Source: Paratinospora sagittata (taxonomy: Eukaryota; Streptophyta; Magnoliopsida; Ranunculales; Menispermaceae). From it: a stretch of 64,000 nucleotides of DNA. The stretch's first letter is position 1. Each line of letters opens with the position of its first letter. The position numbers and the translations under genes were made by a program. Of this stretch, positions 45,230 to 56,310 are shown piece after piece. Location of the stretch: the NCBI GenBank assembly GCA_035771175.1, contig CM069603.1, forward strand, positions 23,846,286-23,910,285, in the 5' to 3' direction. Under the pieces are notes generated by a model, which was given only the letters and a program-made list of their open reading frames with translations, was not told where the DNA came from and searched no databases.

Positions 45230-45605
45230 TCATAAATCAGTCTCAGAGAACATGCCAAGTTCTCTTCGAACGTGAACAAACTGGTCTTTCGGTAAGGCTT
45301 TAGTAAATATGTCAGCCAGTTGTTCTTTGTTCCCAATGTGAGATAATATGACTTCTCCATTTTGCACATGATCCCATAAAAAGTGATGCCTTATTTGCAT
45401 ATGCTTAGTTCGGGAGTACAATACAGGATTTTTAGATATGTTAATAGCACTAGTATTATCACATAAAATCTCAACACATTGAAAAAATATTTGATAATCT
45501 TGAAGTTGTTGTTTCATGTAAAGAACCTGAGAACAACAACTTCCAGCTGCAACATATTATGCTTCAACTGTGGATAATGTCACATAGCGTTGTTTCTTGC
45601 AAAAC
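45230..45605 (-). pseudogene. pol: Copia element D RNase H, C-terminal part
   Basis: On the minus strand the frame reads WFCKKQRYVTLSTVEA, stop, YVAAGSCCSQ, then CDNTSAINISKNPVL, RTKHMQIRHHFLWDHV, NKEQLADIFTKALP and a stop at 45230. These are the C-terminal RNase H motifs of Ty1/copia pol (STVEAEY, CDN.SAI, LADI.TK.L). A TAA replaces the conserved Glu codon after STVEA, which would kill the protein. About 240 bp of 3' UTR, the PPT and LTR D follow. The rest of pol is missing because LTR C begins at 45606. This is the only copia RNase H in the window. Confidence 0.9.
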
Positions 45606-45649
45606 CAAGAATTCAAAGAAATTTTCAAGAAACTGACAAAGTTCTATCA

Positions 45650-46000
45650 CTTTGGACTTTAAGGAACGCGCTCCTGTGTTTTGTCCTGAAACCCAAATTT
45701 TCTGATCAGGGTTTAAGGATGTGCTTCTGTGTCTAAGGAACGCGCTCCTATGTTTCTGTCCCGAAACTGAGATTTTCAGATCGGGGTTTAAGGAAAGTGC
45801 TCCTCTTACCAGGGACGCGTTCTTGTAGAAAAAGGCAAAAGAGGAATTTTCATAGAAATCGTGTTTCTAATTGAAGAACCTCACTTCTATGTCCAACAGA
45901 CAAATGGAGGAACGCGCTCCTTCATTGGAGGAAAACTTGACAGTTTTTAAGTTTCAAACAAGAATCGCAATCCTCTTTCTAGGAACGCGTTCTCGTGCCT
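45650..46000 (+). repeat. Palindrome array of LTR C
   Basis: Six or more copies of GGAACGCGCTCCTG-like or GGAACGCGTTC words, alternating with TGATCAGGGTTTAAGGA-type spacers. Confidence 0.75.
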
Positions 46001-46016
46001 CGGGCATGTATTTTTT

Positions 46017-46024
46017 TATAAATA
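46017..46024 (+). promoter_or_regulatory. TATA box of LTR C
   Basis: TATAAATA followed by CCACACTTTGCTCATTTGAG, as at 27804. Confidence 0.6.
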
Positions 46025-47258
46025 CCACACTTTGCTCATTTGAGAACAACTTTTGCAAAAACTTAGAACTTGTGCCTACAAATTGTTCTGCACATTTTCT
46101 GCCAAAAAACAAGTTCCAAATCAGTTTTAAACAAATCATTTACACAAAAGTTCATCTTTCAAGTGTTCTTCAACCCTTTCTTTCAAAGATTTCTTTAAAC
46201 CTATTTCACTATCTTTGAACATCTTTGAGATAGTTGTTGAAGGTTAATCAAGTGTTCCTCAAGAATCTTAACTATACATCTTTGATCTTGGTCATCATAG
46301 TTGAAGCATTTTCTCATCTTTATCACATTGAAGGAATCTCCGAGCTTTAACCTTAGCCATTGTTGGGGTAAACGTTTTGCTTGAGATTCTTGTGATATTG
46401 TTTGAGGTAATCGATCTTTGGGCTATATTGCTATGATCTTGATTCGATTACATGTGCAAATGTTTTTAAACATTGAAACCATACTTGTGCTTTGATTTAT
46501 TATCATTTTTATTGTGGTTTCATGTTCTCGTGTCTATATTGATTCTTGTGCTTATTCTAATTTATTCCAATCGATATTTTGATCATTTGTGCATATTGAT
46601 TCTTATGCCTCATATATCATCTTTAGAATCAATATTTGAATATAGATGTGCATATACGATTCTTGAACTTGTCTTATCATCATTTTGAATCGATTGCATG
46701 TATTTGTGAACAACTATTTCAACATTGCACTTCACTTAATATATTGTGGTTGGAATAGTAGAGATTGGTCATTTGAAGCTTGTATGGTAAAAACTTGAGA
46801 GTGGTTTTAGAACATCTCTCTATATCTTTTGTAACCTTGAAGTATTCTTGACTTGTTAGTCAACGGGGATTATACCTTTCTTTGTACGACTTCTAACCAC
46901 GCCCGTAAGTTGATTAGTGTATGACTTGTAGCCATGCCCGTAAGTTGGTTAGTTAACGACTTCTAGTCCACCCATAAGTTGACTAGATTGTATGACTTTT
47001 ATCTACGCCCGTAAGTTAGATAGACTAAGTGGATTTGGAAAATCCTAATCGTTGGTGGTCAGGTATTGAAGTAGGTTCAAGGGGAACCGAACCACTATAA
47101 ATCGTTGTGTCCATTTGTTTATTGTTCTTGCACTTTATTGCTTTGCTTGTTACCTATACTGCGCACATATATTGTTTAATTGTTAAACTGAAAGGTAACA
47201 CAAAAATTTGCCACATTCAATTCACATCCCTCTTGGACGGTAATACTGGGCCAAGAAG

Positions 47259-47270
47259 TGGTATCAGATG
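47259..47270 (+). other. Primer-binding site next to LTR C
   Basis: TGGTATCAGATG, two bases after the LTR end; initiator tRNA-Met type. The internal region after it is replaced within a few bases by gypsy sequence. Confidence 0.7.
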
Positions 47271-47690
47271 AACCGGGTGTCTTTTTGAGACAGTCGAGTA
47301 AGTGGTTCAGCGAGTTTGGAAAAATACTTGATGAACCGCCTGTAGTATCTAGCTAATCCGAGGAAGCTTCTAATTTCAGTGATGTTGGTGGGTTTTCCAG
47401 CTGAGGACAACCTCGACCTAGGCTGGGTCTACTCCAATGCCATCATGGGATACCACATGGCTAAGGAACTTGACTTTGTTCATCCAGGACTCACACTTGC
47501 TTAGCTTGGCGTAAAGTTGGTGCTGTTGAAGGGTGTTAAGCACGGTTTGCAAGTGAGTTTCATGCAATTCCTTTGTGGAAGGGTACACCAACATGTCGTC
47601 AACAAACACGACGACAAAGCGATCTAGGTACAGCTTGAAGATGACGTTGATTAAATCCATGAAAGTTGTAGGCGCATTGAACATGCCGAA
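47271..47690 (-). pseudogene. pol: Gypsy reverse transcriptase fragment
   Basis: On the minus strand it reads [67 protein letters not shown], stop, then, in another frame, RYYRRFIKYFSKLAEPLT. These are the central and C-terminal RT motifs of Ty3/gypsy chromoviruses. The catalytic box is FVDD, a normal variant of YVDD. One stop (47418) and one frameshift near 47380 are present. The N-terminal RT is cut off at 47690 by an Athila-like LTR, and the C-terminal side by the copia C PBS, so this is an island about 420 bp long. Confidence 0.88.
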
Positions 47691-47692
47691 TG

Positions 47693-48190
47693 ATCGCGTA
47701 TTTGTTTATATCAGAACCGCACGATAGTCAAGTTATAATAAATTTGATGAGAATCGAGTTATCGTCCACAAGAAAAAAAAATCTACTATTAATGCCCAAA
47801 ATTAGAATGATTTCAATTTTATCTAGGTGAATCAAAATAGATGAATTAAGTGCTGAAATGTAAAGTACACAAAATCAAAGCTAATTAATGCAAATTGAAT
47901 TGAAATTGGAGTAAAATCAATGAATATAGGTTTCTAGAGGATTGATCTCACTATGTTTTCTCTTATGATTTTCAAAGGATTGTGCTATTGAATTGACTTT
48001 TAGATTTATAAATCTTGGATTGTAACCCGTCCAAACCCCACTCTCGAGTGTAATTTGAACATTTATCCTTAAAATATCAATTTTCTTTCTCGAGTGCAAA
48101 CCAATAGATTAAGAACGCATTAAGACTTATAATCCATTTTAGATGATTTCAAAGGGTTTCGTAGGTTTCTTGACTCGATACTAATGCCCT
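47693..48190 (-). mobile_element. Athila-like LTR, 3' part
   Basis: On the minus strand: ACTCGAGAGTGGGGTTTGG, then TTGTGGACGATAACTCGATT and TGACTATCGTGCGGTTCTG, the same order of phrases as the 3' part of the solo LTR at 7490-8032. Both ends are incomplete. Confidence 0.5.
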
Positions 48191-48272
48191 ATTATAGTCC
48201 AAGAGGGGGTGAATTAGGTGTCACGGATTTTTTGGACCTTTCTTTGAACAAATAATTGGAAATAGCAATAAC
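48191..48272 (-). mobile_element. LTR C end fragment
   Basis: Inverted LTR C end (CTATTATAGTCCAAG, AGGGGGTGAATTAGG), cut by a second LTR C at 48273. Confidence 0.65.
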
Positions 48273-48879
48273 TGTTGGCCACTATTATAGTCCAAGAAGG
48301 GGGGTGAATTGGACTTGGCGGATTTTCGCATTACCTTTCGGTTAATATAATTAAACAGATAAAGTGCATAGAGGGTAACAACTAAAATAAACAAATGCTG
48401 GAAAGATAATTAAACATAGAGATTTAGAGTGGTTTGGTTCCCCTAGAACCTACGTCTACTACCCAATCACCACAATCAGGATTTCCCAATACACTATTGG
48501 CTAGTAAACTTACGGACGTGACTAGAAGCCGTTCATAAAAGCCAACACAAAAGCTTGGCACCAAGCCTTACACTAACCAACATAAGGGCTTGGTTAGAAA
48601 GCAACACACGCTACCCTACACAAGGGCTTGGTTAGAAAGCCACACTTTAGCCTACACAAGGGCTTGGCTAGAAAACCACATTGTAACCAACTTACGGGCG
48701 TGGTTATGAGCCGTACAATATATGGTATGTTTCCGATTGACAAACACGTCAACTATGCATCAAGATTACAAATGATAGAGATAAGTGTTCTACAACACTC
48801 TCAACAATATTAAGCTTACAATCTTGAATGAGTAAACACCACTATTCCAACCATAATGATTTAAATGATGCAATGTGTT
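48273..48879 (-). mobile_element. LTR C, 3' part
   Basis: The plus strand opens TGTTGGCCACTATTATAG and continues with the inverted U5 (48310-48500), a GGCTTGG-TTAGAAAGCC repeat array (48540-48720) and the rest up to an LTR A-like end at 48880. The region upstream of U5, including the TATA box, is missing. Confidence 0.75.
48540..48720 (-). repeat. Short repeat array in LTR C
   Basis: Five to six diverged units of about 30-37 bp with AAGGGCTTGG and TTAGAAAGCCACAC; homologous to the array at 28686-29033 and 61940-62170. Confidence 0.75.
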
Positions 48880-49741
48880 TGTTGGTTATACACAAGAGGG
48901 GGGTAAACACCACTATTCCAACCATAATGATTTCAATGAAACGTTTTCAATGAATTAGTGAAATACTTGAATACATAAGAAATAGATGATCAACCTGAAC
49001 AAAATACTATGGAGAAAAATGTAGGAAATAGGGCACAAACGATTTATAGTGGTTTGGCAGGCCTACATCAACTACCTAATATACCGATTAGGATTTTTTA
49101 AATCCACTAAATTATTCTTTTACGAGTGAGAACCAAACTGTTACAAATGCCCTTTTACAGGTTCAAGGTAAACTTATCCATTTGTGGGCTAAGGATGAAA
49201 CGCATTTTCTTTTTTCGGGCTAAGGAAAAACCCATGTTCCCTTTGTGGGCTAAGGAAGAACCATGATCCTTTTCGCGGGCTAAGGAACAATCCATGATCC
49301 TACTTCAAGGTGGAGGATAAACCTTCATATGATTCCAACCTTGGAATCATGAAGTGAACTCAATTCACTTGACTTGGTTGTTTCAATCCTGAAACACACC
49401 AACTCATAGTTACATAATAACAATGATGGTTCTAACTGAGTAGAACACTTACAATTCATGGCATTACATTGCATTACAAAGGTATGTAAAATTAAGCACG
49501 TAATGTAGAGAGGAGTACACTTACAACCCTTTTACCTTTCAATGTTTCAGTATTGCTCAAGTGCATTTTTGAAAAGCTTGTATAATGCTTCTTCAAAAAT
49601 AGTTGTGAAGTGCATCTTCAGAAACTCTTTTGCTTGATCAAACATTGAATTTGAAACCAAAGGAAAAAAAAGTGTAAAAACTTAAGAGATTTTGGAAAAC
49701 ATGATCAATTTTGTTCGTATCTATTTTTCCTCTCGTGTGTC
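48880..49741 (-). mobile_element. LTR A-like LTR with an internal duplication of flanking DNA
   Basis: The plus strand opens TGTTGGTTATACACAAG and AGGGGGG. At 48903 about 35 bp of the neighbouring LTR C sequence (48831-48865) is repeated, and only then does LTR A-like sequence continue: ATTTATAGTGGTTTGGC at 49030, then a TACAGGTTCAAGG array (49140-49330). The 5' part is cut by the Athila-like LTR at 49742. Confidence 0.6.
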
Positions 49742-50838
49742 TGTTACGTGCAAACCGCAAGCATACGATGTGAAGTTATAATATAAAATAAATGAGATAT
49801 CAGGTTTTCGTCCTCTAAGATTGACACTCACACTAAATACCCTTTCACTAACCCTAACTTAATTTAGAAAATCAAATTCGAGTGATTAAGTGAAATAAAT
49901 AAACTAAAGAACTTCATTAATAATAATCAAGCAATAAAATCTAAGACATAGTATCAAGTTTGGATCAATCTACCATCTAGAAAAGAGGTTTAGTTCATAT
50001 CTAGAGACAGAAAAACATGAAATAACATGATGAACGTAAATCTAATACCAGAAAAACAAAGTAAAAGGAAGGAAAAGTGTAGGAGAAATCTTCAATGCCT
50101 TCAATCTTGCTCTTCTCCTCGCTTCCAAACCTTAGCCGTCTTGTCTATTTTCTCCACTCTCTGATCCTCTCTCTCCTCTTGTATCCTAAATGATGATGTA
50201 TTTATGTGCCCAAACCAATAGGAAGTCGTCCAAGAGAAGTCCAAGTCGAATTAGAAAAGTTTGCAACGAAATTAGAAAGTTTCAAATTTTGTTGCATCTC
50301 CGCTTTCTTGCTCACCATTTTTACTCTTGTTATCCAATCCATATCCCCCTAAAACCCTCTCATCTTATATTATTTCAAGTAAGAAAAAATTAGAAACAAA
50401 CTGCGTCCAATTCAAAGTTAAATTGAGAAAGTTGTGGCCAAAATACAAAAGTCGCGCAGTTGGATTTTTGCACAAGCGCCGAGGCGCCAAGTGGAGCACC
50501 GCGGCGCCCAATTTGTGTGTTTTCTGCGTTTTTCTTCCTTTCTCTTTTATCTTTCACACCTTCTTGTAGATGTATCTTCATTCAAAAATCTTGTACTTTG
50601 TTTCCATCATCCAAACTCACATTCACAACATCTAAACACCTACAAAACAAAGCAAATCTAATTAGTAACACACTTAGATAATCAAATCTATCAACTTATA
50701 GAATTAAAAACTAAAATAAAGCATATTATACCAAAATGTGACTAAACTAACAAATAGATCAAAACTAAGACAAACTAACCAAACTAATGCATAAATCATA
50801 CTAAAATTTATCTAAAACATATCTAAATATGCAACTCA
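49742..50838 (-). mobile_element. Athila-like LTR
   Basis: Plus strand TGTTACGTGCAAACCGC (the inverted 3' end) to GCATATTTAG-type inverted 5' end at 50838; 1,097 bp. It has GGCGCC palindromes at 50475-50512 and a TACAAAACAAAGC block. The flanks (GTGTC on the left, ACAAT on the right) do not match, so it is not a simple solo insertion. Confidence 0.65.
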
Positions 50839-51473
50839 ACAATGTCTCTCTCTCTTTTTGAGAGAAGGCTAGAACGAGTGTTTATATAAATGAAGATCTG
50901 TTACTAGCCGTTACACTAGGAGTGAGCACGACAAGTTTGAAAAACTAATTTAAATGTTTGTCAAACGGTTAAAAACTTACACATATACAGAGGTTTTTCA
51001 AACAGATAAAAACATATGTGAAATCAGGTACAACTCTATCCTATGAACTATTTCTCAATCTTCTCTTTCAGGAAGATTGATATACGAATAAAACAGTGTT
51101 GAAAATTTGAGTAAAAAATAATTCAATATCATTCAGATGGATTTTCAAAGAAACATAGATATTAAGCTTAGTATGAAAATCCTTTGAATAAACAGAGTTT
51201 CAAAGAAAGCACTTTTGAAAACTAAAACAATTTAAGTTTTGAAATCAAATTGAAAATTCGACTAACTTTCAAAAGTATTTGCTCAATGAATTTTCTGGTG
51301 TTTAGTTTGAGTCTAAGTGCTAGTATATAGAGACTCAGTAGAAATAAAGTTGTTGTTCATTTGATTTTAAATTTCAAAATAATTGTTTACTCACAACAAC
51401 TAGAATTTTTCACGAAGATGGCAAATGCAATCTTCACAAGCATTCTGGTTCTCTTTAGGTTACACGAATAAGG
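50839..51473 (-). mobile_element. LTR H (LTR B-like), right-hand continuation at 54508
   Basis: Inverted B-like LTR sequence (TTCAAACAG..., ATCCTATGAACTATTTCTCAA, ACTAACTTTCAAAAG) that stops at the solo LTR A and resumes after it. The sequences on the two sides join at TAAGG. Confidence 0.7.
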
Positions 51474-52074
51474 TGTTAACCTATATGGTTCATCCTTAGC
51501 ACATCCCTAAAGTATACTTGATGAAGTATATTTTGATGATCACAAACAAAATATTTTTTGGTGCTAACAAATGTTTTTCAAAAACTTATCTCGGCACCAA
51601 AGGAAAAGCAAAAAGCCAAGAAACAACTCGATTAAGGAACTCAAAGCTTACATCCAACGATCAAGCTCGTTTCAACTGACGAACTTCAACGATCACATCA
51701 TGATTTCAAGATCACTTCTCTCAGACGTTTTGATCAAGCTTCAAGACTACATCTCTCGATCACAATTCAAGTCATTCAACTCCAAATTACTCTTATTGAA
51801 GATCTCGTAATAAAGAGTTGGATTTAACGGTTATGAGAAAAGAGAAATACACAAAGTATTTAAGGTATACCTTTCTCTAATCGTTATTGCTCAATTTTTT
51901 TTTCAAAACCATGCATATATCATTTTCATATGTTTTCTAAATTTGCATGTTTTGATGTCTTAACTCTATTTAAAGAAATTTAATACTATATATTTATTTT
52001 AAAATATACCGAGTTTTTATTCGCAGTTATCGAATATTTTATCGCCAGTCAAAACTGTTTTCAAAGAGTCTTTC

Positions 52075-52800
52075 AGGACGCTAATGAAATAGCAAGCCTA
52101 TCCTGAACTTGTTAAGTCAGGACGCTGATAGATCATTAGAACGCTAATAACGCTCAACGTTGAAATGAACTCATTAATCAGGACGCTTACTTGTATAGTA
52201 GCGGTCTTATATATTAGTCAAGCTCTGAAGTTGTCAAGAAGCTGACTCAGCATCAGCTCACTGAAAGACCTTGTAAAAGTTCTTCAAAAAATGTTTCTTT
52301 GAGGACGCTGATGGTTATAAGTTGATTAAACTATCAGGAAGCTTTCTGGGTAGGAGCGCCCTCACCTATGAAAATTAACTGAATAACTTTCAGGATGCTG
52401 ATTGTCCTTCAACGTGTTTTTAAATGTCTTAACTTGTAGGACGCTTACATAGTAGTAGTGCCCTCATGCTATGTTTTATCTAGTAGGACGCTCATGTAAT
52501 GTAGCACCCTCATGTTTCGTTTTATGTTTCAAAAGCAGGACGCTTACTCTGATAGTAGCGTCCTCATGCACTTAATTGTTTTAGAACATAACAGGACGCT
52601 AACTGCGTATTAGCGCCCTCAAGGTTTAAGTCATCTAAAGTCATAAGTAAGTCAGGACGCTTACAAGTTAGTAGCGCCCTTACTAAAGTGTTCAACCAGA
52701 CGTTTATACGTAGTAAGCGCCCTTAAGGAACAAAACGACAAAATTGATATTATGCATTAGGACACTGATTACGGAATCAGGACGCTAATTCAACTACCGT
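52075..52800 (+). repeat. Hairpin array of LTR A
   Basis: About a dozen AGGACGCT words, most paired 8-14 bp later with AGCGCCCT or AGTGCCCT. Each pair is an imperfect inverted repeat of about 30 bp (for example around 52440-52470, 52536-52566 and 52651-52681). Confidence 0.85.
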
Positions 52801-53035
52801 CACTGTTCGAATGAGTACACTACGTCAGTTTGTGTTTTCAAAACAGACACTTGCACATAGTCCTTTTACATACTTATCAGAGACCCTTTCTGATACATGA
52901 AAGAAGTTCTTCTAAAAAGAACCAGAGTGCCAGTGAAAATCACAGTTGCTATTTTCATATAACATTTTAGTCTTTATGTGAAAACGTTCACATTATTTGA
53001 ACTTCAAATGTCTAACGACTATGTCCCACTAAGTC

Positions 53036-53043
53036 TATAAATA
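53036..53043 (+). promoter_or_regulatory. TATA box of solo LTR A
   Basis: TATAAATA in AAGTCTATAAATAGC. Confidence 0.6.
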
Positions 53044-53769
53044 GCAACACTGAGGACCAAACAACTTGGCAATCACTTTGTGTTGTGCCAATACTTTTGA
53101 AAGTTAGTCTGAGTCAAAATGAATTTCATTATATTTGAAAGTATTTTCACTGATACCTATACGATTTTCATATTGAGTTTCAAATATATATCTATATTTG
53201 AAAATCTATTTTTATATTGGTATCAACTCAAATTCTCAACACTGATTCGCATTTGGTATCATTCTTGCTGATGATAGAATTTGAGAAATAGTTCAAGATA
53301 TACAGTTGCACTTGATTTCATGTATTTAAGTACTGTATTGAACTATATCAGTAGTAGCGTTAAACTACTGATCATTGAACCAGACGTTTTCATACTTATA
53401 CTTTATATTTATTTTGAAAATTGTTTGTGTCTTTGATTTACACCAGTCCTTAGTTTTATACGTCAATGTTTACTTGGTATTATATTATTTTCGAAGAAGC
53501 TCTGATTTTCATATCATATCATTCATGCTTTTCGGAACTGCACTTGAGCAATACCGAACATTGAAAGGTAAAAGACTGAAGGTGTATTTCAACTTAGCAT
53601 TACCTACTTCACATTTCATATCTTTGTAATGGTATGTATTGTGCTTAATGTAAAATGTTCTACTGCGTTAGAACCACCCAACATCTTAGTGTTGTAATGC
53701 TGGTGTGTTTCTAGATTGAAACAACCAGGACAAGTGAAGGTAGATAACTGGATGATTTCAGGATTGAAA

Positions 53770-54270
53770 TTAGGTAGATTATCTCTTAGCATTTAAAAGA
53801 GAAAACAGTTCATCCTCATCCAGTAAAAGGGTAGGTGTGTCCTTAACCTTAAAAAGGGTAGGTTATCTCTTAGCCTTTAAAAGAGAAACTGGTTCGTCCT
53901 CATCCCGTAAAAGGATAGGTGCGTCCTCAACCTGTAAGAGGATAGGTTATCTCTTAACCTATAGAAGAGAAATGGTTGTTCCTTATCTTGTAAAAGAATC
54001 ATGGTTCTGCCTTAGCCAGTAAAAGGAACATGGGTTTCTCCTCATCTCGAAAAAAGGAAATCCTATCCCGAAAAAAAGAAATTTGGTTCTTCCTTAGCTA
54101 GTAAAAGGAACATGGGTTTCTCCTCATCCCGGAAAAGGAAAATTTGGTTGCTTAGCCAGCAAAAGGAACATGGGTTTTTCCTAATCCCGGAAAAAGGAAA
54201 CTGGTTCATCCTTAGCCCATGAAAGGATAGATTTTCCTTTAACCTGTAAAAGGGCAGTTGTAATAGTTTG
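53770..54270 (+). repeat. Short repeat array in solo LTR A
   Basis: About fourteen diverged units of 30-40 bp with CCCGTAAAAGGA, CCTGTAAGAGGA or AGTAAAAGGAAC cores and GGTT-ATCTCTTA or GGTTC-TCCTTA spacers; longer than in the other LTR A copies. Confidence 0.75.
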
Positions 54271-54507
54271 GTTCTCACCCATAAGAGAATCAGTTAGTGG
54301 ATTGAGTAAATCCTAATCGGGAGATTAGGTAGTGGACGTAGCCTTGGCCGAACCACTATAAATTTGTGTGTCAAACGTTTGCATTTCAGTCTGTGTTCTA
54401 ATTTGCATCATGTTCCAATTAACTTATGTAAATCACTTAAGTTATTGGAAGACCTTTTTAAAATTGACCTTTGCACCCAATTCAGCCCCCTCTTGGGTGG
54501 ACCAACA

Positions 54508-55761
54508 TAAGGAAGGTTTCAGGAATCGCGATTTCGTGTATCAGAGAAAATCTCTGACAAATCTCAAAAGGTTTCTGTACATAAAAAGTTCTGAAAAAGT
54601 GTAAGTGTCAGAACCGTGACAGTGTTGAATTAGCGTCTTGATAAGTTAATCAGCATCCTGACGCATAATATCAACTTTGTCATTTTGTTCCTTTGAGGGC
54701 GCTCATGGACCATAAGCGTCCTGTTGAACTGTGAAATAAGGACGCTACTTAATTGTAAGCGTCCTAACTTACTTGGCGATTAAAACGACTAAACTTCATG
54801 AGGGCTCTAATCCACAATTAGCGTCCTGTCTTGTTTTAAAATATTTAAAGTCACGAGGGCGCTACTAACGAGTAAGCGTCCTGATATTTTTAACTCATAA
54901 AAACAAAAAGTACGCTGAAGAACGCTCAGTGTCTTGAGAGTTACTAGGTTGGTTCTTAAGTCAGGGCGTTCTTATTCAAGTAGCGTCCTGAGAGTTTTTC
55001 AACTTATAACTATCAGTGTCCTTAAAGATTAATTCATTAAAAGCTTAAAAAACAATTAACGAGTTGATACTGAATCAATGTCCTAACAAGTTCATATGTT
55101 GACTTAAATGAGGCCGCCAATGATGAAGTAAACGTCCTGATGAATAAGTACATTTCAACCTCGAGCATTATTAGCATCCTTATGTTTCATCAACGTCCTT
55201 ACTTATCAAGTACAGGAGGGATTAGCGACCTGAAAAGATGTATTAGCGTCCTGATGGACACTTAAAAACAGTTTTGATTTTTCATTTAAAACTCGATATG
55301 TACGATTAAAATCTCAGTATTTTCAGATCAAATCAAACACTTAAAATAATTGAAAATTAAAATCATTCAAAATACCTTTAAAACATATCGATAAAAATAT
55401 GCAAGAAATTTATGCGTGATTTTGAAAAATGTGTGTAAGAGATTCGTGCGTGGTTTGACAAAAATTTGAGCAATAAAGAATAAGGAAAGTTGCATTACAT
55501 TGTTTATTTGTCCCTCTCATAATTCATCAGTTTGTTTGCACTTGGACATCTTTCGTTGTTGAGTTTAGTAGTCATGAACTTCGATCGTGTGGTGTGATTT
55601 TGTAGTCCTCGATCGAATTGTTCTTCTACTTTTTGCTTTCTTGAGGTGCTGAAATATATACTTGATTGAAACATTAGCACCAATCAATGTATTGTTTGTT
55701 ATTGGTAGTAAGCATCAAAACCCTTAGGAGCGTGCTAAGTGATAAACCACTTAGGCCAACA
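54508..55761 (-). mobile_element. LTR H (LTR B-like), 5' part
   Basis: Continues LTR H after the solo LTR, with an inverted hairpin array (54625-55260) and the minus-strand start TGTTGGCCTAAGTGG at 55761. No PPT is next to it, so it may be a solo LTR or a 5' LTR. Confidence 0.7.
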
Positions 55762-56310
55762 ATTGCAAAATTTACCTGTTAATATTGTCACATTTTATAA
55801 GTTTATACATAGTTTCATATAGAATTTTACATGTTAATACATACTTGTATATACTATAAATCATTTACTTGTGTTTTTGTATTTTGTTTTGAAGGTAAAG
55901 AAAAAACCAAAAAGTGCGTTGAAATGTAGTTCAAACCATGTCAAAGAAAGATGCAAAAAGTGGACCAAAGAACCAAAAGGAAGAACCAGAAAATTGCCTA
56001 AGTCCAAAGAACCAAAACCGAGGAACCGTTCTGAGTGTCGTGGCGCTCAGAGAAGCGAAAGAATTGCAGAATGAACAGTCAACCAACGTCGTGGCGCTCA
56101 GAGAGGTGTTTGGGCATGAATAGTCAGGTAGCGCTGTGAAGCTGCGGCGCTACATTGTGCGACCTGTTTTTTGGGTTCTTAGGTCTTTTTGGTCTTTTGA
56201 TATTTAATCTCACTTTTAGGGTTTTTGAGAAGGATCTAACATTCAACTAGTTTTAGAATAGATTATAGTAGCTAGGGTTTAGAGAAGAAAAAGAGAAGCA
56301 AGAGAAGCTT
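55762..56310 (+). mobile_element. Athila-like LTR, 5' part
   Basis: Contains TTTTGAAGGTAAAGAAAA, CGTGGCGCTCAGAG twice (56037-56050 and 56090-56103), AGCTGCGGCGC and TAGGGTTT, the order seen in the Athila-like LTRs. It is cut at 56311 by gypsy G1. Confidence 0.5.

Larger units (their letters stand above)
45606..47256 (+). mobile_element. LTR C, 5' LTR followed by a PBS
   Basis: Contains the GGAACGCGCTCCTG palindrome array (45650-46000), the TATA box, the GTAAGTTG repeat block (46880-47030), the GAAGTAGGTTC...CCGAACCACTATAAAT module (about 47068-47103) and the end CTGGGCCAAGA. The PBS follows. The 5' boundary is not sharp (copia D coding ends near 45605 without a clear TG start), so the first part is probably missing. 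Confidence 0.75.
51474..54507 (+). mobile_element. Solo LTR A with a 5-bp target duplication (complete)
   Basis: 3,034 bp, from TGTTAACCTATATGG to GGACCAACA, flanked by TAAGG on both sides (51469-51473 and 54508-54512). It contains all parts of the family: hairpin array (52075-52800), TATA box (53036), short repeat array (53770-54270), the GTAGTGGACGTAG...CCGAACCACTATAAAT module (about 54331-54363) and the AATTCAGCCCCCTC end. There is no PBS, PPT or internal sequence next to it, so it arose by recombination between the two LTRs of an inserted element. It lies in LTR H in the opposite orientation. Confidence 0.93.

Noticed and set aside
52075..52800. CRISPR-like regularly spaced short repeats
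   Set aside because: The repeats are short, degenerate, internally palindromic and variable in spacing, and they recur at the same place in several LTRs of a plant genome. No cas genes are present.
53375..53629. Plus-strand ORF of 84 codons in solo LTR A
   Set aside because: AT-rich chance frame downstream of the TATA box, not conserved in the other LTR A copy at the equivalent position near 8.9-9.1 kb.
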